This document shows, piece by piece, positions 11,193 through 22,524 of a DNA stretch of 64,000 bases. Each line of letters starts with the position of its first letter. Positions within the stretch are counted from its first letter, which is position 1. The notes under the pieces are model-generated. The model was not told the DNA's origin. It did not search any database and saw nothing but the letters and a program-made list of their open reading frames with translations. This DNA is from Mermis nigrescens (taxonomy: Eukaryota > Nematoda > Enoplea > Mermithida > Mermithidae). The translations under genes were made by a program, and so were the position numbers. The stretch covers positions 62,001-126,000 of the forward strand of contig JAVLUZ010000711.1 of NCBI GenBank assembly GCA_036768485.1. Reading direction: 5' to 3'.

Positions 11193-11292
11193 NNNNNNNN
11201 NNNNNNNNNNNNNNNNNNNNNNNNNNNNNNNNNNNNNNNNNNNNNNNNNNNNNNNNNNNNNNNNNNNNNNNNNNNNNNNNNNNNNNNNNNNN
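11193..11292. other. 100-N scaffold gap
   Basis: Exactly 100 N, the conventional size for a gap of unknown length. Its left edge is a direct repeat. Confidence 0.99.
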
Positions 11293-11408
11293 TAAAATCG
11301 CTACTGTACCTTATTATAGTGCCCAAAAATTTGTGTGTACAAAATGTACACAGACCTTTAGGGACCATCTTTGTACATGTACAAACGGACCTTGTACAAA
11401 AAAAACAC
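11293..11408 (+). repeat. Family 7 repeat with TTTGTACATGTACAAA palindrome
   Basis: TAAAATCGCTACTGTACC ... CTTTGTACATGTACAAA ... TTGTACAAAAAAAACACTG. Related copies lie at 29699-29830, 30338-30435, 47868-47940 and 48100-48228; the last matches along the whole length. Non-coding. Confidence 0.65.
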
Positions 11409-11880
11409 TGATATACAGCAATGTTTTTTAGCCAAAATATTTGTATAGTTATAACTTTTTTAAAACTAAGTTTTCTAATGCTCGCGTTCCCAAAATGGAT
11501 CCTAAGAGATTTCGAATCCCAAATATGTATGGAGGATGGTTGAAAAATACTTCGCCCAACCATCTTTACAAGGTCAGAAAATTTTTGACCCCCACCCTTC
11601 CTCTAGCGAGTTTAGGCGAAAACTTGCGTTTTCCTTCATTTTTTTTGCGCTGTTTCGCCAAAAATTCGAGGTCGCTTACGTGCTTCTCTAAAAATTTTTG
11701 AGGATCACCCTACAACTTTCGAGCCGTTAGACTTATGTTACACCCCAACGTCAAGTATCATCGCTTCTGAAAATGTGAACGACATATAATTTTAACATTT
11801 GATGCATTCAAGATAAAAATGTAATGGTTCAAAATGTGCGAAAAATTTCGGCCACTTGTTGGCTTTCTAACTATTGCAGC

Positions 11881-11996
11881 CGGGGGCGGATTTAGGGGGA
11901 AGGGCGGGGGGGAGGCGGCCCCCCCCCTCCATTGGCCGAAAATAGTGCACAAATTAAGGATTTTTGACCCATAGGAAAATCCTGGATCCGACACTG
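11881..11996 (-). mobile_element. hAT MITE family 2 (CAGTGGCGGATCTAGG tips), short copy
   Basis: A 116-bp internally deleted copy from GGGGGCGGATTTAGG to GATCCGACACTG, flanked both sides by exactly ATTGCAGC. The tips match the well-known CAGKGGCGGATCCAGG-type hAT termini. Confidence 0.82.
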
Positions 11997-12272
11997 ATTG
12001 CAGCACTGCGCGAAATTGTGATATTGCTTGAATCTAGACTTTGTGCACCGTGTCACGTTATAGAGCATGTACTGAGATACCTTATTTGGCAATATATTTA
12101 GTCGGAAAAATAATTAGTACATTATTTAAGCACAAGAATAACTGTTTTGATTACGACTAGGTGCGAAAAACGCAGATTGTCAAAGGGTGAGCGAATTGTC
12201 AGGCACGCAGCTGTCGGGGAAGGAAGGGACCCAGTTCATACCTGAGGCGTGGGGGTCGGGAGGAGTATGCAC

Positions 12273-12706
12273 CACACCTGGGCATGGGGGGTTTGAAATT
12301 TGTACCCCCCCCCCGAAAAAAACCAAAATACCCCAGAAATCGAAATACCCATTCCCAGAATTCAATTTTTGAAATTTTTTCCGTTTTTTTCGCAATTTGT
12401 TGATGCCAATGGATGGTGCTTGATGAGAAACGTCGGAAAATGGTGTTTTTACGCCATACCACAATTTTTAAGACCATTTTTTGGCCTTTGAAAAATCTTC
12501 CCCACCCCGAAACCAAAAGACTCCCCTTAGGAACTCGAATTTTTGAGAATGTTGTGTTTTTCCGTCCGCAATTATCTGGTGCCAATGGGTAGTGCACGAT
12601 GAGAAACGTTGAAAAATGGTGTTTTTCGTCATACCGCCATTTTGAGGCCATTTTTTGACCTTTGAAAAATTTTGTATCCCCATAATTCTGGCGCCACCAA
12701 CCTATA
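12273..12706 (-). mobile_element. Two fused hAT MITE family 1 copies, minus orientation
   Basis: The first copy runs from CACACCTGGGCATGG to about 12507. A second copy's interior (GAATTTTTGAG...CCAATGGGTAGTGC...) then continues to GGCGCCACCAACCTATAG. The junction at 12500-12540 has lost the usual ends. Confidence 0.6.
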
Positions 12707-12717
12707 GACGGCTAGGC

Positions 12718-12985
12718 CATACGTGGGCAGCAAGAAAATTCTGCGGGAGGGGGTGCAAGATTTTTTTTGAAGGTCCGAAAAATGGCCTTAAGCATGGTGG
12801 TATGGCGATAAAAACACCGTTTTTCGACGTTTCTCATCAAGCACTATCCATTGGCATCAAAAAATTGCGAAAAAAACGAAAAAAATTTTCAAAAATTGAA
12901 TTCTGGGGGGGGGTAATTTTGATTTCTGGAGGGGCTATTTTGTTTTCTGGGGGGTGCATACCCGCAAACCCCCCGCCCAGGTGTG
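12718..12985 (+). mobile_element. hAT MITE family 1, full length
   Basis: 268 bp, CATACGTGGGCAGC to GCCCAGGTGTG. Flanks GGCTAGGC / GACTAGAC match 6 of 8. A good reference copy of the family. Confidence 0.75.
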
Positions 12986-13284
12986 GACTAGACCCCCAAA
13001 ATTTAGGGAAGAAAATTAAAAATTCTTGACGCTTATTTGAAAAGACCTAGCTCAGAACAGATTTTAACATGCTGATTAGTTTTGAACTAATAGACCCAAA
13101 ATTTTTAGAAGCTTCCTGTCGACCTTATTGTACTCGCATGAATTTTGTCTTCCAAACAGCCCGAATTTGTTTAAACATGGTCAACGGGAGATTTTCCGAC
13201 GCTTCCAGCAGAATCAGTCATTCTCCAGAATTGCTTTTCTTCGCTATGTACCAGAATTGAATATCAGGCAAGTATTTCTGGGGG

Positions 13285-13514
13285 CAGTGGCGGATCTAGG
13301 ATTTTCTAAGGGGGGCGGTACCCCTAGGCGGGGGGGGGTGCGGTACCCCTAAGGGAGAAAAGCGGAACCCTGACTTGGGCGGAAAAATTAGCCGTTTCAA
13401 CACGAAAATCGCTAAAAATCGCTCAAAAATGCTTAATCTTGCGCACTATTTGCGGGCCGATGGGGGGGGGGGGGGGGCGGCCGCCCCCACGCTTCATCCC
13501 TAAATCCGCCCCTG
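13285..13514 (+). mobile_element. hAT MITE family 2
   Basis: CAGTGGCGGATCTAGG to AAATCCGCCCCTG. Flanks TCTGGGGG / TCTGTAGG match 6 of 8. The centre has GAAAATCGCTAAAAATCGCTC and a GC-rich GGCCGCCCCC palindrome. Confidence 0.78.
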
Positions 13515-13522
13515 TCTGTAGG

Positions 13523-13682
13523 AATGAGGGGTATTCAGAACCCCCCTGCACAAAATTTAAAAAAAATCGGAAAAATAGGACTTTTTAAACGTTATTTTGT
13601 GCTATTTTTGGCCTGTATGGGCGTAGCCCTTCAAAAATTAGTCGTTGGTCCCCCCAAAATAGGACGGTCAGCTACGTGCCTG
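13523..13682 (+). mobile_element. hAT MITE family 4, left end missing
   Basis: It keeps the ACCCCCCTGCACAAAATTTA interior, GTTATTTTGTGCTATTTTTG and the right tip GCTACGTGCCTG. The left tip is lost at the family 2 element beside it. Confidence 0.62.
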
Positions 13683-14055
13683 TTTGATCATAGTCAAACA
13701 AAGCTAATTTTTGCGCAGGGTCGAGCCTGGATACAATGTTGATAATTTATTTATGTGGCCATTTCATACGACATATTTTATGAAGAAAATTGAAATAAAA
13801 AAGATTCCAAATTCATTGTTTAAGATGTTTTCTCCTCTAATACGCAGAGCTCGCCGACAAACGCTCAAAAACGTCTTTTTTTTGTCTTTCTACAAGTAGT
13901 TGTTCAAAACTAGATTGGGATAGCGTGTAAAATCGCCGTAGTGCTGCACAACCCGCTGGCAGATGGCCAAAATTTTTTATACTGTTCTAACAATAAGGCT
14001 TTTAACTACATATCTGATGCCGGTCTCGAAACTCGGTATATACCTACATGCTAGG

Positions 14056-14240
14056 CAGTGGCGGATCCAGGATTTTTCTAGGGGGTACCCCTAAGGGAGG
14101 GGGGGCGGAACCCTGACGAGGCGGAAAAATTAGCTGTTTTTAATCCCGAAAATCGCTAAAAATCGCTCAAAAATCCATAATTTTGCGCGTACTATTTCGG
14201 GCCAATGGGGGGGGCGGCCGCCCCCCTAAATCCGCCCCTG
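14056..14240 (+). mobile_element. hAT MITE family 2, perfect duplication
   Basis: CAGTGGCGGATCCAGG to CCGCCCCTG, 185 bp, both flanks ATGCTAGG. Confidence 0.87.
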
Positions 14241-14744
14241 ATGCTAGGCGGATATAAGAAGAATAGTGTTAGCATTTAGAGCGCCAACGCATGCAAAAGC
14301 GATAGTCTAAAACCAAAATGCGTTTAAATTACTACTCTGACACGAAATCGTTGTTAAATTACTACTTTGACAAAATTTTGTTTTTAAGATTTTCAATTTA
14401 AAATTACTAAATTATATTAAATTATTTTAATTTTGAATTATTTTTAATATATTAAATTCCCACTTTGACACAAAATCCAAATGGTATAGCACGACCTGAT
14501 TAAAAGTATATGCACCGTGAGAATTAGACTAGGATCGGTAAATATGTACACTGTATAAATCAGTAGACTATAGCGATTGAAATTGTATATAATAATGTTT
14601 TGCAGCGTGACTTCTGCGGGTTAGACGAAATCTGGCGATTTAATAGAACAGATGATTCGTCGACTGCACGATCGTCGCTTCATTTTTGTGACCTCATACT
14701 CACGTAAATCTATTGTCTACGTGTCTTTGGGGGAGGGATGATGC

Positions 14745-14916
14745 CATACGTGGGCGGCAAGAAAATTCTGGGGGGGTGCAAGATTTTTCAAAGGTCAAAA
14801 AAATGGTCTTAAAAGTGGTGGTTTTTGGCATCAAAAATTGCGAAAAAAACCAAAACATTTCTAAAAATTGATTTCTGGGGGGATCGCATACCCCCAAACC
14901 CCACGCCCGGGATGTG
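14745..14916 (+). mobile_element. hAT MITE family 1, internally deleted
   Basis: CATACGTGGGCGGC to GCCCGGGATGTG, 172 bp. Flanks GATGATGC / GATGATCC match 7 of 8. The GAGCACTATCC segment is missing. Confidence 0.72.
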
Positions 14917-15176
14917 GATGATCCCCGATCGAATGGCCGCAGATCAACCACGTGAGAGCGGGATGGGAGACCCTTGCCCAAAGTTGTCGTCCGCCCATCC
15001 CAAAAGGTCAGAAAATTTTTGCCCCGCCCCATTTTCGACAAAAGCTTGTTTTGTCAAATTTTAGCTGTTTTTTGCCATTTTTGGTCGAAAATTCGCAGCC
15101 ATTTACCTATATCCCGCCCAAAAATCACGGTGGGCCCCCACCTAAACTTCTGAGCCATCATTACATGTATACTAAA

Positions 15177-15589
15177 CATAGGTGCGCAAGGTCAGGGTCG
15201 GCAGAGGGGGGAACTGAAATCCAGAGAATCCGAAACAGTAAATTTAATGTTCACGAAGTTTTGTTTGCTGTGTAAACGATTAAAATGGTCAAAATAGCCT
15301 TTAAAGGTTTTCGTGGTAATATCGCATTTCAGAAGCATTTTTAGCCCATTTTGACTTCATTATATCACTCTATATACTTAAAAATGCAAAAATTGAGCGA
15401 TTTGGCGCGTTTCATGACTAAAAAGTACATACACATATTAATCGGGCGCGAAGCGCTGGAAAAATTTCGGCATTTTACAGCTTTCTGACCCTCAAAAATG
15501 ATGCAAACAACGTTCCATCAGCTCAAAATCGCCGGACAGTAATGTCCGGCTTCCGACTGCTTAGGGTTGGGGGGGGCAATACCATACAT
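15177..15589 (-). mobile_element. Family 3 repeat (CATAGGTGCACAAGGTCAGGG tip)
   Basis: Starts CATAGGTGCGCAAGGTCAGG, ends near GGGCAATACCATAC. It aligns by eye, reversed, with 32086-32493 and 39233-39660 (landmarks: AATATCGCATTT, TATATCAC, GGGCGCGAAGCGC, GATGCAAACAACGTTCC, ATCGCCGGACAG). It contains the GCGAAGC hairpin at 15448. Non-coding. Confidence 0.65.
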
Positions 15590-15986
15590 TATCTCTATAT
15601 TTTTTGAATTTTGGGCATGTTTTTTGCTTGTCCAAATTTCGCCCCAACCAGACCCGCGAATCAGTAATTAGAATGGACCCTAGACTACAGGACGTCCATC
15701 GCCCTCGTTAACACCATGAAAATTTCTAATGTGTAAACGACGGTGTAAAGCCGTCCTCATGAAACGTAATCACGGCGTACGTAAACGTACACAAGGCACT
15801 ACACGAGTTGGACAAAGCATACGCCGCAACACGCCCGTTAATCTTGTTTACACTACAAAACTTGCCAAAATGTAAAGACGGTTTAAACCGTAATCCTAAA
15901 AGCGAAATTGCGGTGTAAAGTTAAAATTAAAATTGTAAAGTTGTAAAATATATTGTAAAAATAGTGTAAGAGAAATACGCACTTAC
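15590..15986. other. Exon-flanking stretch with dense GTGTAAA motifs
   Basis: GTGTAAA/TTTACAC at 15731, 15743, 15847 and 15913, directly beyond the donor of exon F, with two more inside the exon. Nothing else recognised. Confidence 0.45.
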
Positions 15987-16291
15987 GTATATAAATATGT
16001 ACTTGCCGGAATATTGCGGAGTGTTATCAGAGTGTAAAGTCGATTCAGGAACGCGACACAAATCGGCAGCGGGCACGCCCTGTTCTACGGTGTAAAGCGA
16101 GAGTCCGTTGGGCAATCGAAATGGCGGCGGTGGCGGCGGCACCGTCGCGGTTACTGTAGCGTCGCGCGACGAAATCGCTTCGCCCGCGGCGGCTAAGCAG
16201 TCGGGAGAATCGGATGAACTGGCACTAGCGTCAAACCCGTGAGAGTATGTTTCGTTATTGCGACGAAGGCGCAAAAGCCGCGTTAAAGGGG
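15987..16291 (-). CDS. Exon F: probable internal exon, Ser/Ala/Pro-rich, no finger
   Basis: Seen: open frame from an acceptor-like TTTATTCAAG (edge 16291) to a strong donor ATATAC|GTAAGT (edge 15987), about 305 nt. The peptide includes DASASSSDSPDC, a PPPPPP run and an LPNGLSLYTVEQGVPAADL stretch that is less repetitive than chance GC-rich ORFs. No zinc finger or other domain is recognised. The sequence holds two in-frame GTGTAAA/TTTACAC heptamers. The acceptor phase (1 nt carried over) differs from the phase-0 exons H, B, C and D, so membership in the same gene is uncertain. Confidence 0.42.
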
Positions 16292-16568
16292 CTTGAATAA
16301 AGAAGGGAAGAATTATCGCTTGAAAATTTTGAGGGAAATCGTTGCGAATTTTGATTAAAAGTTCGAAAAAATATAAGCTTAGCGATTACATAATTTAAAA
16401 AAATTAAAGTGAAAAATTCTGTCTACCGCCTATAATTTAAAAAATAATAACGATTGCTAGAAGGGATGCGTAACGCAAAAAAGGGATTAGAACGCAGGCT
16501 GATATGCAAATTGAATGGGAAAAACAGATTTGATTCAAGTTAAATCCATTTTTATGCCTGGTGACCAT

Positions 16569-16755
16569 CAGGGGCGGATTTAGGGCGGGGGGGCGGGGGG
16601 CGGCCGCAGCCCCGCCCCAATCGGCCCGAAATAGTGCGCAAAATCAAGGATTTTTTGGGCGGATTTTAGCGATTTTCGAGTTTAAACGGCTAATTTTTCC
16701 GCCCAAGTCAGGGTTCCGCCCCCCCCCCCTTAGGAAAATCCTGGATCCGCCACTG
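16569..16755 (-). mobile_element. hAT MITE family 2, minus orientation
   Basis: CAGGGGCGGATTTAGG to GATCCGCCACTG. GTGACCAT lies on the left and, one base further out, on the right. A family 1 copy begins within that right-hand duplication. Confidence 0.75.
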
Positions 16756-16761
16756 GGTGAC

Positions 16762-16945
16762 CATACGTGGGCAGCAAGAAAATTCTGGGGGAGGTGCAAG
16801 AAACTATCCAATGGCATAAAAAAATTATGGGGGAAAAAAACCAAATATTCTAAAATTGAATTCTAGGAGGGGTGTTTTGGTTTCTGATGGGTATTCGGTC
16901 TTTTAAGGGGGTGCATACCCCGCGCGTCCCCCAAGCCCAGGCTTG
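16762..16945 (+). mobile_element. hAT MITE family 1, shortened
   Basis: CATACGTGGGCAGC to GCCCAGGCTTG. The middle third is deleted. No clear flanking duplication, perhaps because it landed in the duplication of the adjacent family 2 copy. Confidence 0.55.
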
Positions 16946-17027
16946 CCTTTGGTGACCATACATGACCTTTGGGTGGCGAGGGGAGAGTTGAGGAGATTTG
17001 CGTACAAACAGCTATATGTTCGCTATA

Positions 17028-18790
17028 CAGTGATCGTACGGGGTCAGATTTTCACCCCCGATCGGGGTCGGGGTCGGGGATGGAAAACCCCGGTTTTCGG
17101 GGTCAGGGGGTTGAAGATTAACAATTAACATTGCATGATTACATACCAATTTGAAAAGGATAAAAACGATACCTTCACTTGTTTGTAGAGCATACTAATA
17201 AAGCTGGTTATGTTCAACATTTTATTTTCATTCCAAGTTCAAGCATGGTTTTAGCAATTTAGCATTACTTTTCAATTTTAATCACTAATCGCTCTCGCTT
17301 TTTCGTATTCTTCCACAGTTTCTCCATAACGGTTTTCTATGGCGCACTGATTGTAGAGGAGCCAATGGCGCGAAGCGTACCGAAATTTTTCGAAATTTTT
17401 ACCGTTTTCATGTAGAATTTACGCCTTTTTATTGACAAACAGTTCGAAAATCATAAGTGGCGCAAGGCATCAATAAATTCAGTCATATTTTACCGCCCTA
17501 AGGCAACAATCGGCGGTGCTAAGCGCAGGAAAATTTTGACGATTTTTACTCTTTAAACTCAATTTATACCGCTTAGATCATACAGAACAGATAAACTAAT
17601 TGCGGCGCGAAGCGCGAAAATTTTAAAAATTCATAATCCTTTCACCTTTTCTGTCCTCCTAAAAATCTCTTTCAACATGTAGAACGAGATTGTACGGCTG
17701 GGGGTCTGGGGTGGCGCGCTCCAGCGCCGCCAGCGGAGTCAAGAGCAGAACCCCCGAAAATTTTGTAAAAAAGCACTCTAATTTTTAATTAGTAAAGTTA
17801 CAATTTTCGCAAATTGGCAAAATCTCAGGTTCTGAATTAAGTCCAAAAAAAACTTAAAATTGATGAACACCTACACTGCACAAAACTTCTGAGAGCTGAA
17901 ATGCGTTTTTCGACCTCTGCTAAGTATGTAGCGCAGCAACGGGTCGCACCGTAACCAATAAGTCATTGAAAAGATGTATCAATGAGCATTTTGTTCTTAC
18001 CATTTTCAGGCCCATTTGTGGCCTTCTTATTAACTAGTTCAGAAAACAGAAAATGCGCAAAAACACAAGAAAATTTGGCCTTTCCTTTCATTTAAAATAG
18101 AATAATGTGTCCTTGTAAAGAAAGATAAACAAAGCAGAGAATAGATAAATTGGTCCGCAAACATTTTCGCACTTTTACTATTATGTTCAACAAGCATGTG
18201 CAGTTTCATTCAATGAACTAATAGTGCATTAAATCACAAAGTGCTGCGAAGTGCTGGATTATTTTAACAGATTCAAGCTTTTTAAATTCATTGGATCTGT
18301 ATAACAATGAATAATAATGACTCGGCGCGAAGCGCCGGAAAATTTTGACTTTTGTGCCTTTTTAAACTCAATGTTCTGGACACATTGCGCCAGAAAAATC
18401 AACATCATTTCTGAAAAATTCCGAGGGGCATGTGCCTCCATTCCCCCCGGCTACGCCTGTGATTCCGCAGTGATTTCGGCGCACTTCATAATGGAAAATA
18501 TGCGAACACGTATGTACGTCTTAACATACATGGCGACCAGGCGTATTTTTTATGAAATATCGCGAGTGTCGACTTTAACATATTAATTTTGCTGGTGAAT
18601 GAATCGTCGTCCTTGTTCCAGTGTATTTGGCTATTTATACAATTCTTCCATGTACCAACAAATAAAATGCTATATTTCACCCCCGAAAAAAGGTTCAACC
18701 CCGACTCGAAAAATCATGCCCCCGGTCGGGGGTCGGGGTCGGGGTTTAGGCCGGGGTTTTTCGGGGTCGGGGGTCCCCGTGCGATCACTG
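17028..18790. mobile_element. hAT-like element, tips CAGTGATCGYACGGGG, GGTCGGGG subterminal array
   Basis: Tips CAGTGATCGTACGGGG and (reverse) CAGTGATCGCACGGGG match at 15 of 16. Flanks TCGCTATA / ACGCTATA match 7 of 8. Both ends carry repeats of GGTCGGGG/CCCCGA. The 1.76-kb interior is AT-rich, contains three GCGAAGC hairpins (17370, 17607, 18327), and shows no transposase frame, so it is non-autonomous or decayed. Confidence 0.75.
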
Positions 18791-19470
18791 ACGCTATACA
18801 AAAAAATTTTTCGGCAATTAATATACTCGTATGGTTTAACGTTCCGGAGAAGACAGAAAAAATACAAAAATAAAAAAAACGCAAAAAAATGTATTTTCAG
18901 GGGGGCGTGTGCTTGGGGAGGGGGGAGGTTTGGGGGGTTTTGACCCCCAGGGTAGCCAACTGACCCTCCGCAAAATGGCTGCGGCCCCTCCCACTGGGAA
19001 GTAGTCGATTGTTTTGCAGAAGTAGGTGAAGAGTTGTAAAGAGTATGCTCTTTGTGAGCACTTATGGCTCATTTTTGGATTCCAAAAATTTCAGAATTTT
19101 CGAGCGCGTCGCGCCACATGCACATTTTCTCGCTATATTCTGTTCCGATTAACTCAATTTTTTCAAATTTTTGAGATGCCTACCAACGTTTTCATGATCT
19201 AGGAAGAGCTTGAGCGTTGTCTGAAGCGTAAAAAACACTGTTTTTGACGTGTACCCATCGTCTCTTAGTCTGACCCACCTCCCAGAATTTCCATGCTGTA
19301 GATATATAGTGCGGACGACCAACTTTAGTTGGGGATCCCATGTACCCCTGTTAGTACATGCAAGAGCAGAACCTTGGATTTTAAGCGTTTTAGCCATATT
19401 TTAGCCCATAAGTGTCGATTTTTCGGCGCCACACACTCAGTTTTGATAACATTGTCGCCCAATTAACCAG
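18791..19470. other. Repeat-derived stretch, no gene
   Basis: A G-rich block (18900-18930) and fragments resembling family 8 and family 6 (CATGATCTAGGAAGAGC) are present. No intact ends and no convincing ORF. Confidence 0.4.
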
Positions 19471-19689
19471 GGGCCGTATTCACAATCGAGGCTAAAGTCT
19501 ATAGACCGGTCTAAATTTTTTAGACCGGACTAAATTGGTATTCACAATGGTGCTAAAGTCTATAGACCGGTCTAAATCAGGCATCATTTAGCCCGAAAAT
19601 TTAGCCTGCTATCGACTGGGCTAAATGTCATTTAGACTGAAAATTTCATTCTTCTCGGCAGGTTTGACTGTACGATTATCAGTGTGAAT

Positions 19690-20240
19690 ATGGCAGCTTT
19701 TTTAGATATACATTACGAATATCAACGAGCTTTTAGGAGAGAACGCATTTTTCGGGAAATTCGTGATCCAATTTCACTATCTGATTCCTAATTACTCGAA
19801 CGTTTTCTGATTTGATAGGGAAGGAATTTTATACTAACGGATTTGATTTAACGGATTTGATCAGAGAGAATATCGAACACCCTATAGATACGGAGTCGTG
19901 CTATACCACCTATTTTCCAAGTTTGCATCGACTTGCGTTATTATTCTTGTGGAACCTTTCAAATAACAATAGGAGATACTGAGCATATCAGCCAGCCTAC
20001 CTACTGTTAGTCGAATGATTCATAAAGTTTCTAAAGCAATTGCTACACGAATCGGTCAGTTCATTAAATTCCCTTCCTTGGAGCAATTACAGCGTGTAAA
20101 GGATGAATTTTACGAATAAGCTGAAGTTGAACGATCTAAAAAATCGTATCCACCTCATTTCTTTCATTTTACAAAATATTTCAAAACAATTGAATGTCTC
20201 ATTTGAAATCATACATGAGCACAGCAAGGAAATTATGGGG
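19690..20240 (+). pseudogene. Harbinger transposase N-terminal remnant
   Basis: It opens MAAFLDIHYEYQRAFRRERI, then FREIRDPISLSDS and a stop, then pieces in shifted frames: a SQPTVSRMI-like helix-turn-helix (ASLPTVSRMIHKVSKAIATR) and FIKFPSLEQLQRVKDEFYE. These fit the known order of Harbinger transposases (R-rich start, turn motif, IKFP). Several stops and frame changes make it non-functional. The DDE core is absent. Confidence 0.72.
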
Positions 20241-20542
20241 GTCGGATGGGGTAAAATCATCACAAAGTGCTACGAAGAATTACCGATCTTTTGGAGGAGT
20301 CCGCCAGATTCTCGGGGGTAGAGTCAGATCCCCCACGCCCATGTGTGCTTGAAATTAACATTCAAAGCTAGCATCAAATAATCTCCACTTGTTCTTGTCT
20401 CTTGTTCTATTTTATCAAGAACAGATTTATGAGTAAAACAAATATGCATATGTGAGTAAAAACATGATTATTTAAAATTTTATATAATTTTTTTAGCTAA
20501 AAATCGAATTTTCTTGTTTTTCACTTTATGCACCTATACATA

Positions 20543-21351
20543 CAGGGGCATAACTAGGATTTTATTTCGGGGGAGGGCCCAAAATTTTTGAAGTCCTATA
20601 TCTCGGGAAACATTAGGAGATACGCAAAAATAATGGCATTTTTGAGCGTTTCTCGACAAGATCTCTAATATGGTGAAGTGAACAATTTAAAAAAATTCAA
20701 AAATTTTCTTGCTTTATTTCAAATTTGGATATAAAAAATCTATCTTTTAACCTATCGGTATGACTAATTTCTCAATATCAAATTAAAGCTTGACTCCAAA
20801 ACATCTCGAAATTCTTTTCTTTGCATTTGATTTTGCAGTTTTGTTAAGAAAACTAATTCAGAACATAATAAATCGGCGCAAAGCGCCGAAAATTTTTCGA
20901 CAAATTCGTTATTTTAGGTAAAATCTGGGCGTATAAGGTAGGAAAAAAGATAGAACATAAAGAATTCCAGCGCGAAGCGCCGAAAAATTTTGACAAATTT
21001 GCTATTTTAAAGTAAAATCTGGTCTTCTAAGGTAAGAAAAAACATAGAACATTAGAAATTCGTTGCGAAGTGCCGAAAATTATTGACAAATTCGTCATTT
21101 TTAAGTAAAATCTTGGCTTCTAAAGTAAGAAAAAACAGAACATGAGAAATTCGGCGCGAAGCGCGGAAAATTTTGAATTTGAAACTAAAAGTGTGCTAAA
21201 AACGCATTATGGCTGTCCACAATCCGTTTCCACTTCACTTGAAAGAAAAAAGCAAAGGGTCCCCTTTGCTAGTAGAAAATTATTTTTTCATTCCGGGGGG
21301 GGGAGGGCCCGGGGCCCCCCGCCCGCCCCCCCCCACCTTGTTACGCCCCTG
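20543..21351. mobile_element. Nested hAT-like element (CAGGGGCRTAAC tips) with four hairpin copies
   Basis: CAGGGGCATAACTAGG to CCTTGTTACGCCCCTG, inverted. CACCTATA lies on both sides, separated from the left tip by CATA. The interior has four tandem-like segments of about 90 bp, each with a (GGCGC-GAA-GCGCC)-type core (20873, 20970, 21060, 21153) followed by AAAATTTTGACAAATTYGC. Confidence 0.7.
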
Positions 21352-21881
21352 CACCTATATATGCTTGTTGCATTTTATTCTGTTCTAAGCATTAGGTTAT
21401 AACATACATATAAGGGAGTTCCGACATTGGCCGCATTTTGTTGACCCTGTTACATCATTTTAGACCAGTCTATAGACCGGTCTAAAGGCGTTCAGACCGG
21501 TCTACATTTAGCCCGTTATAAAAAACGCTTTGTGAATATAGACTTTAGACCGGTCTAAATGTAGACCGGTCTAAAGTCTATAGACCGGTCTATAGCCCTT
21601 TTTGGTCTATAGACTTTAGCCCCTTTGTGAATACGGCCCCAGTACTCAAATTTTTTATTTTCATATTCTTATGAATTAGGTCAGCTAAAAAGAAACGCAA
21701 AAGCACCAAAAACAGACCGATTAATGAAACTGAACACGGACGACGTCGCGATGGCGTGTTATAATAAAAAGTGAAACCCTTATATTGATGTTTCAGTCGG
21801 AATTTAGTAACGGAAAAATCTATTATTAACCTTCATCGTTATCAGCCGACGACGCCGTATTAGTGACGTCGTCGACTGACG

Positions 21882-22116
21882 TCATCTGAGCGTTCGCCGT
21901 CGCCTCCGGCGAGTGATGCGGCGGCGTGCGATCGAAAAGAGCGACGGATCGAACGCCGACGCGTCGACGCTCGCCGACTCGTCGTCGTCGTCGTCAACGT
22001 CGCGAAAGCGGCCGGCCGATCGACGGCAACGAACCGCGTGACGCTTCAACGCCAATTTGTAGCGAAATTTGCCGCCGACACAGCCGACAAGCGTGCGGCG
22101 AATTGGGCGCGTGCGA
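21882..22116 (-). CDS. Exon D: terminal exon with one C2HC finger, broken by one extra base
   Basis: Seen: a strong acceptor (CTTCTCTTTACGCTTCAG) precedes 22116. Phase 0 gives SHAPNSPHACRLC, the start of a finger. Skipping one C directly after the second Cys codon gives GGKFRYKLALKRHAVRC, completing CxxC-x12-H-x3-C with perfect spacing. The shifted frame then runs through an acidic DDDDDE stretch and an Arg-rich end to a TGA at 21882-21884. The unshifted frame stops sooner. Either the assembly carries one wrong base, the exon is a recent pseudogene, or the base is skipped in translation. Ending in a stop, it looks like an alternative last exon. Confidence 0.52.
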
Positions 22117-22166
22117 CTGAAGCGTAAAGAGAAGCGAAGAGTAGCAGCAGCGCCTTCAAATTTACG

Positions 22167-22361
22167 GTGTAAACGAAGCCGTTCTCACTTTACACCGCGC
22201 GATTCGTGCGGTGTAAAGTCGCAGTGTAGAGTTAAATTTGAGATTGTTTCAATTTTATTCTAATTTTAATTTAAAATGTCGGATTATTTCAATTACGGAT
22301 TTACAAAATTTTAATATCACATTTAACTTTCCATTTTATTATTCTCGAATTTAGTTTACAC
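22167..22361. other. GTGTAAA cluster upstream of exon D
   Basis: Heptamers at 22167, 22189, 22211 and 22355. The pair 22189/22211 forms TTTACACCGC...GCGGTGTAAA, a perfect 10-bp inverted repeat. They lie in the intron just before the exon D acceptor. Confidence 0.55.
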
Positions 22362-22524
22362 CACCTATAATGCGGATTAATGTTCTGAAAGCGTAAACGT
22401 CCAGTTTAGCAGAGGAACAACGCGATTAACTTCTTGAATGCTCGATCCGAACGATGCCTTGTGATGCCTAACTTGCATTATTCTCAACTTAAATCCCGCA
22501 GGACGTACACTGATATCCTATAGG

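Larger units (their letters stand above)
19471..21639 (+). mobile_element. PIF/Harbinger element, decayed
   Basis: Ends GGGCCGTATTCACAA inverted, each followed by stacked copies of AGACCGGTCTA and CTAAAGTCTATAGACC. The flanking 3-bp duplication is CAG, as expected for the superfamily. It contains a degraded transposase (19690-20240) and a nested hAT-like element (20543-21351). About 1.36 kb remains once the nested element is removed. Confidence 0.85.

Noticed and set aside
22141..22361. Tandem GTGTAAA sites as a telomere-like repeat
   Set aside because: Copies are dispersed with irregular spacing and orientation, not head-to-tail hexamers or pentamers.
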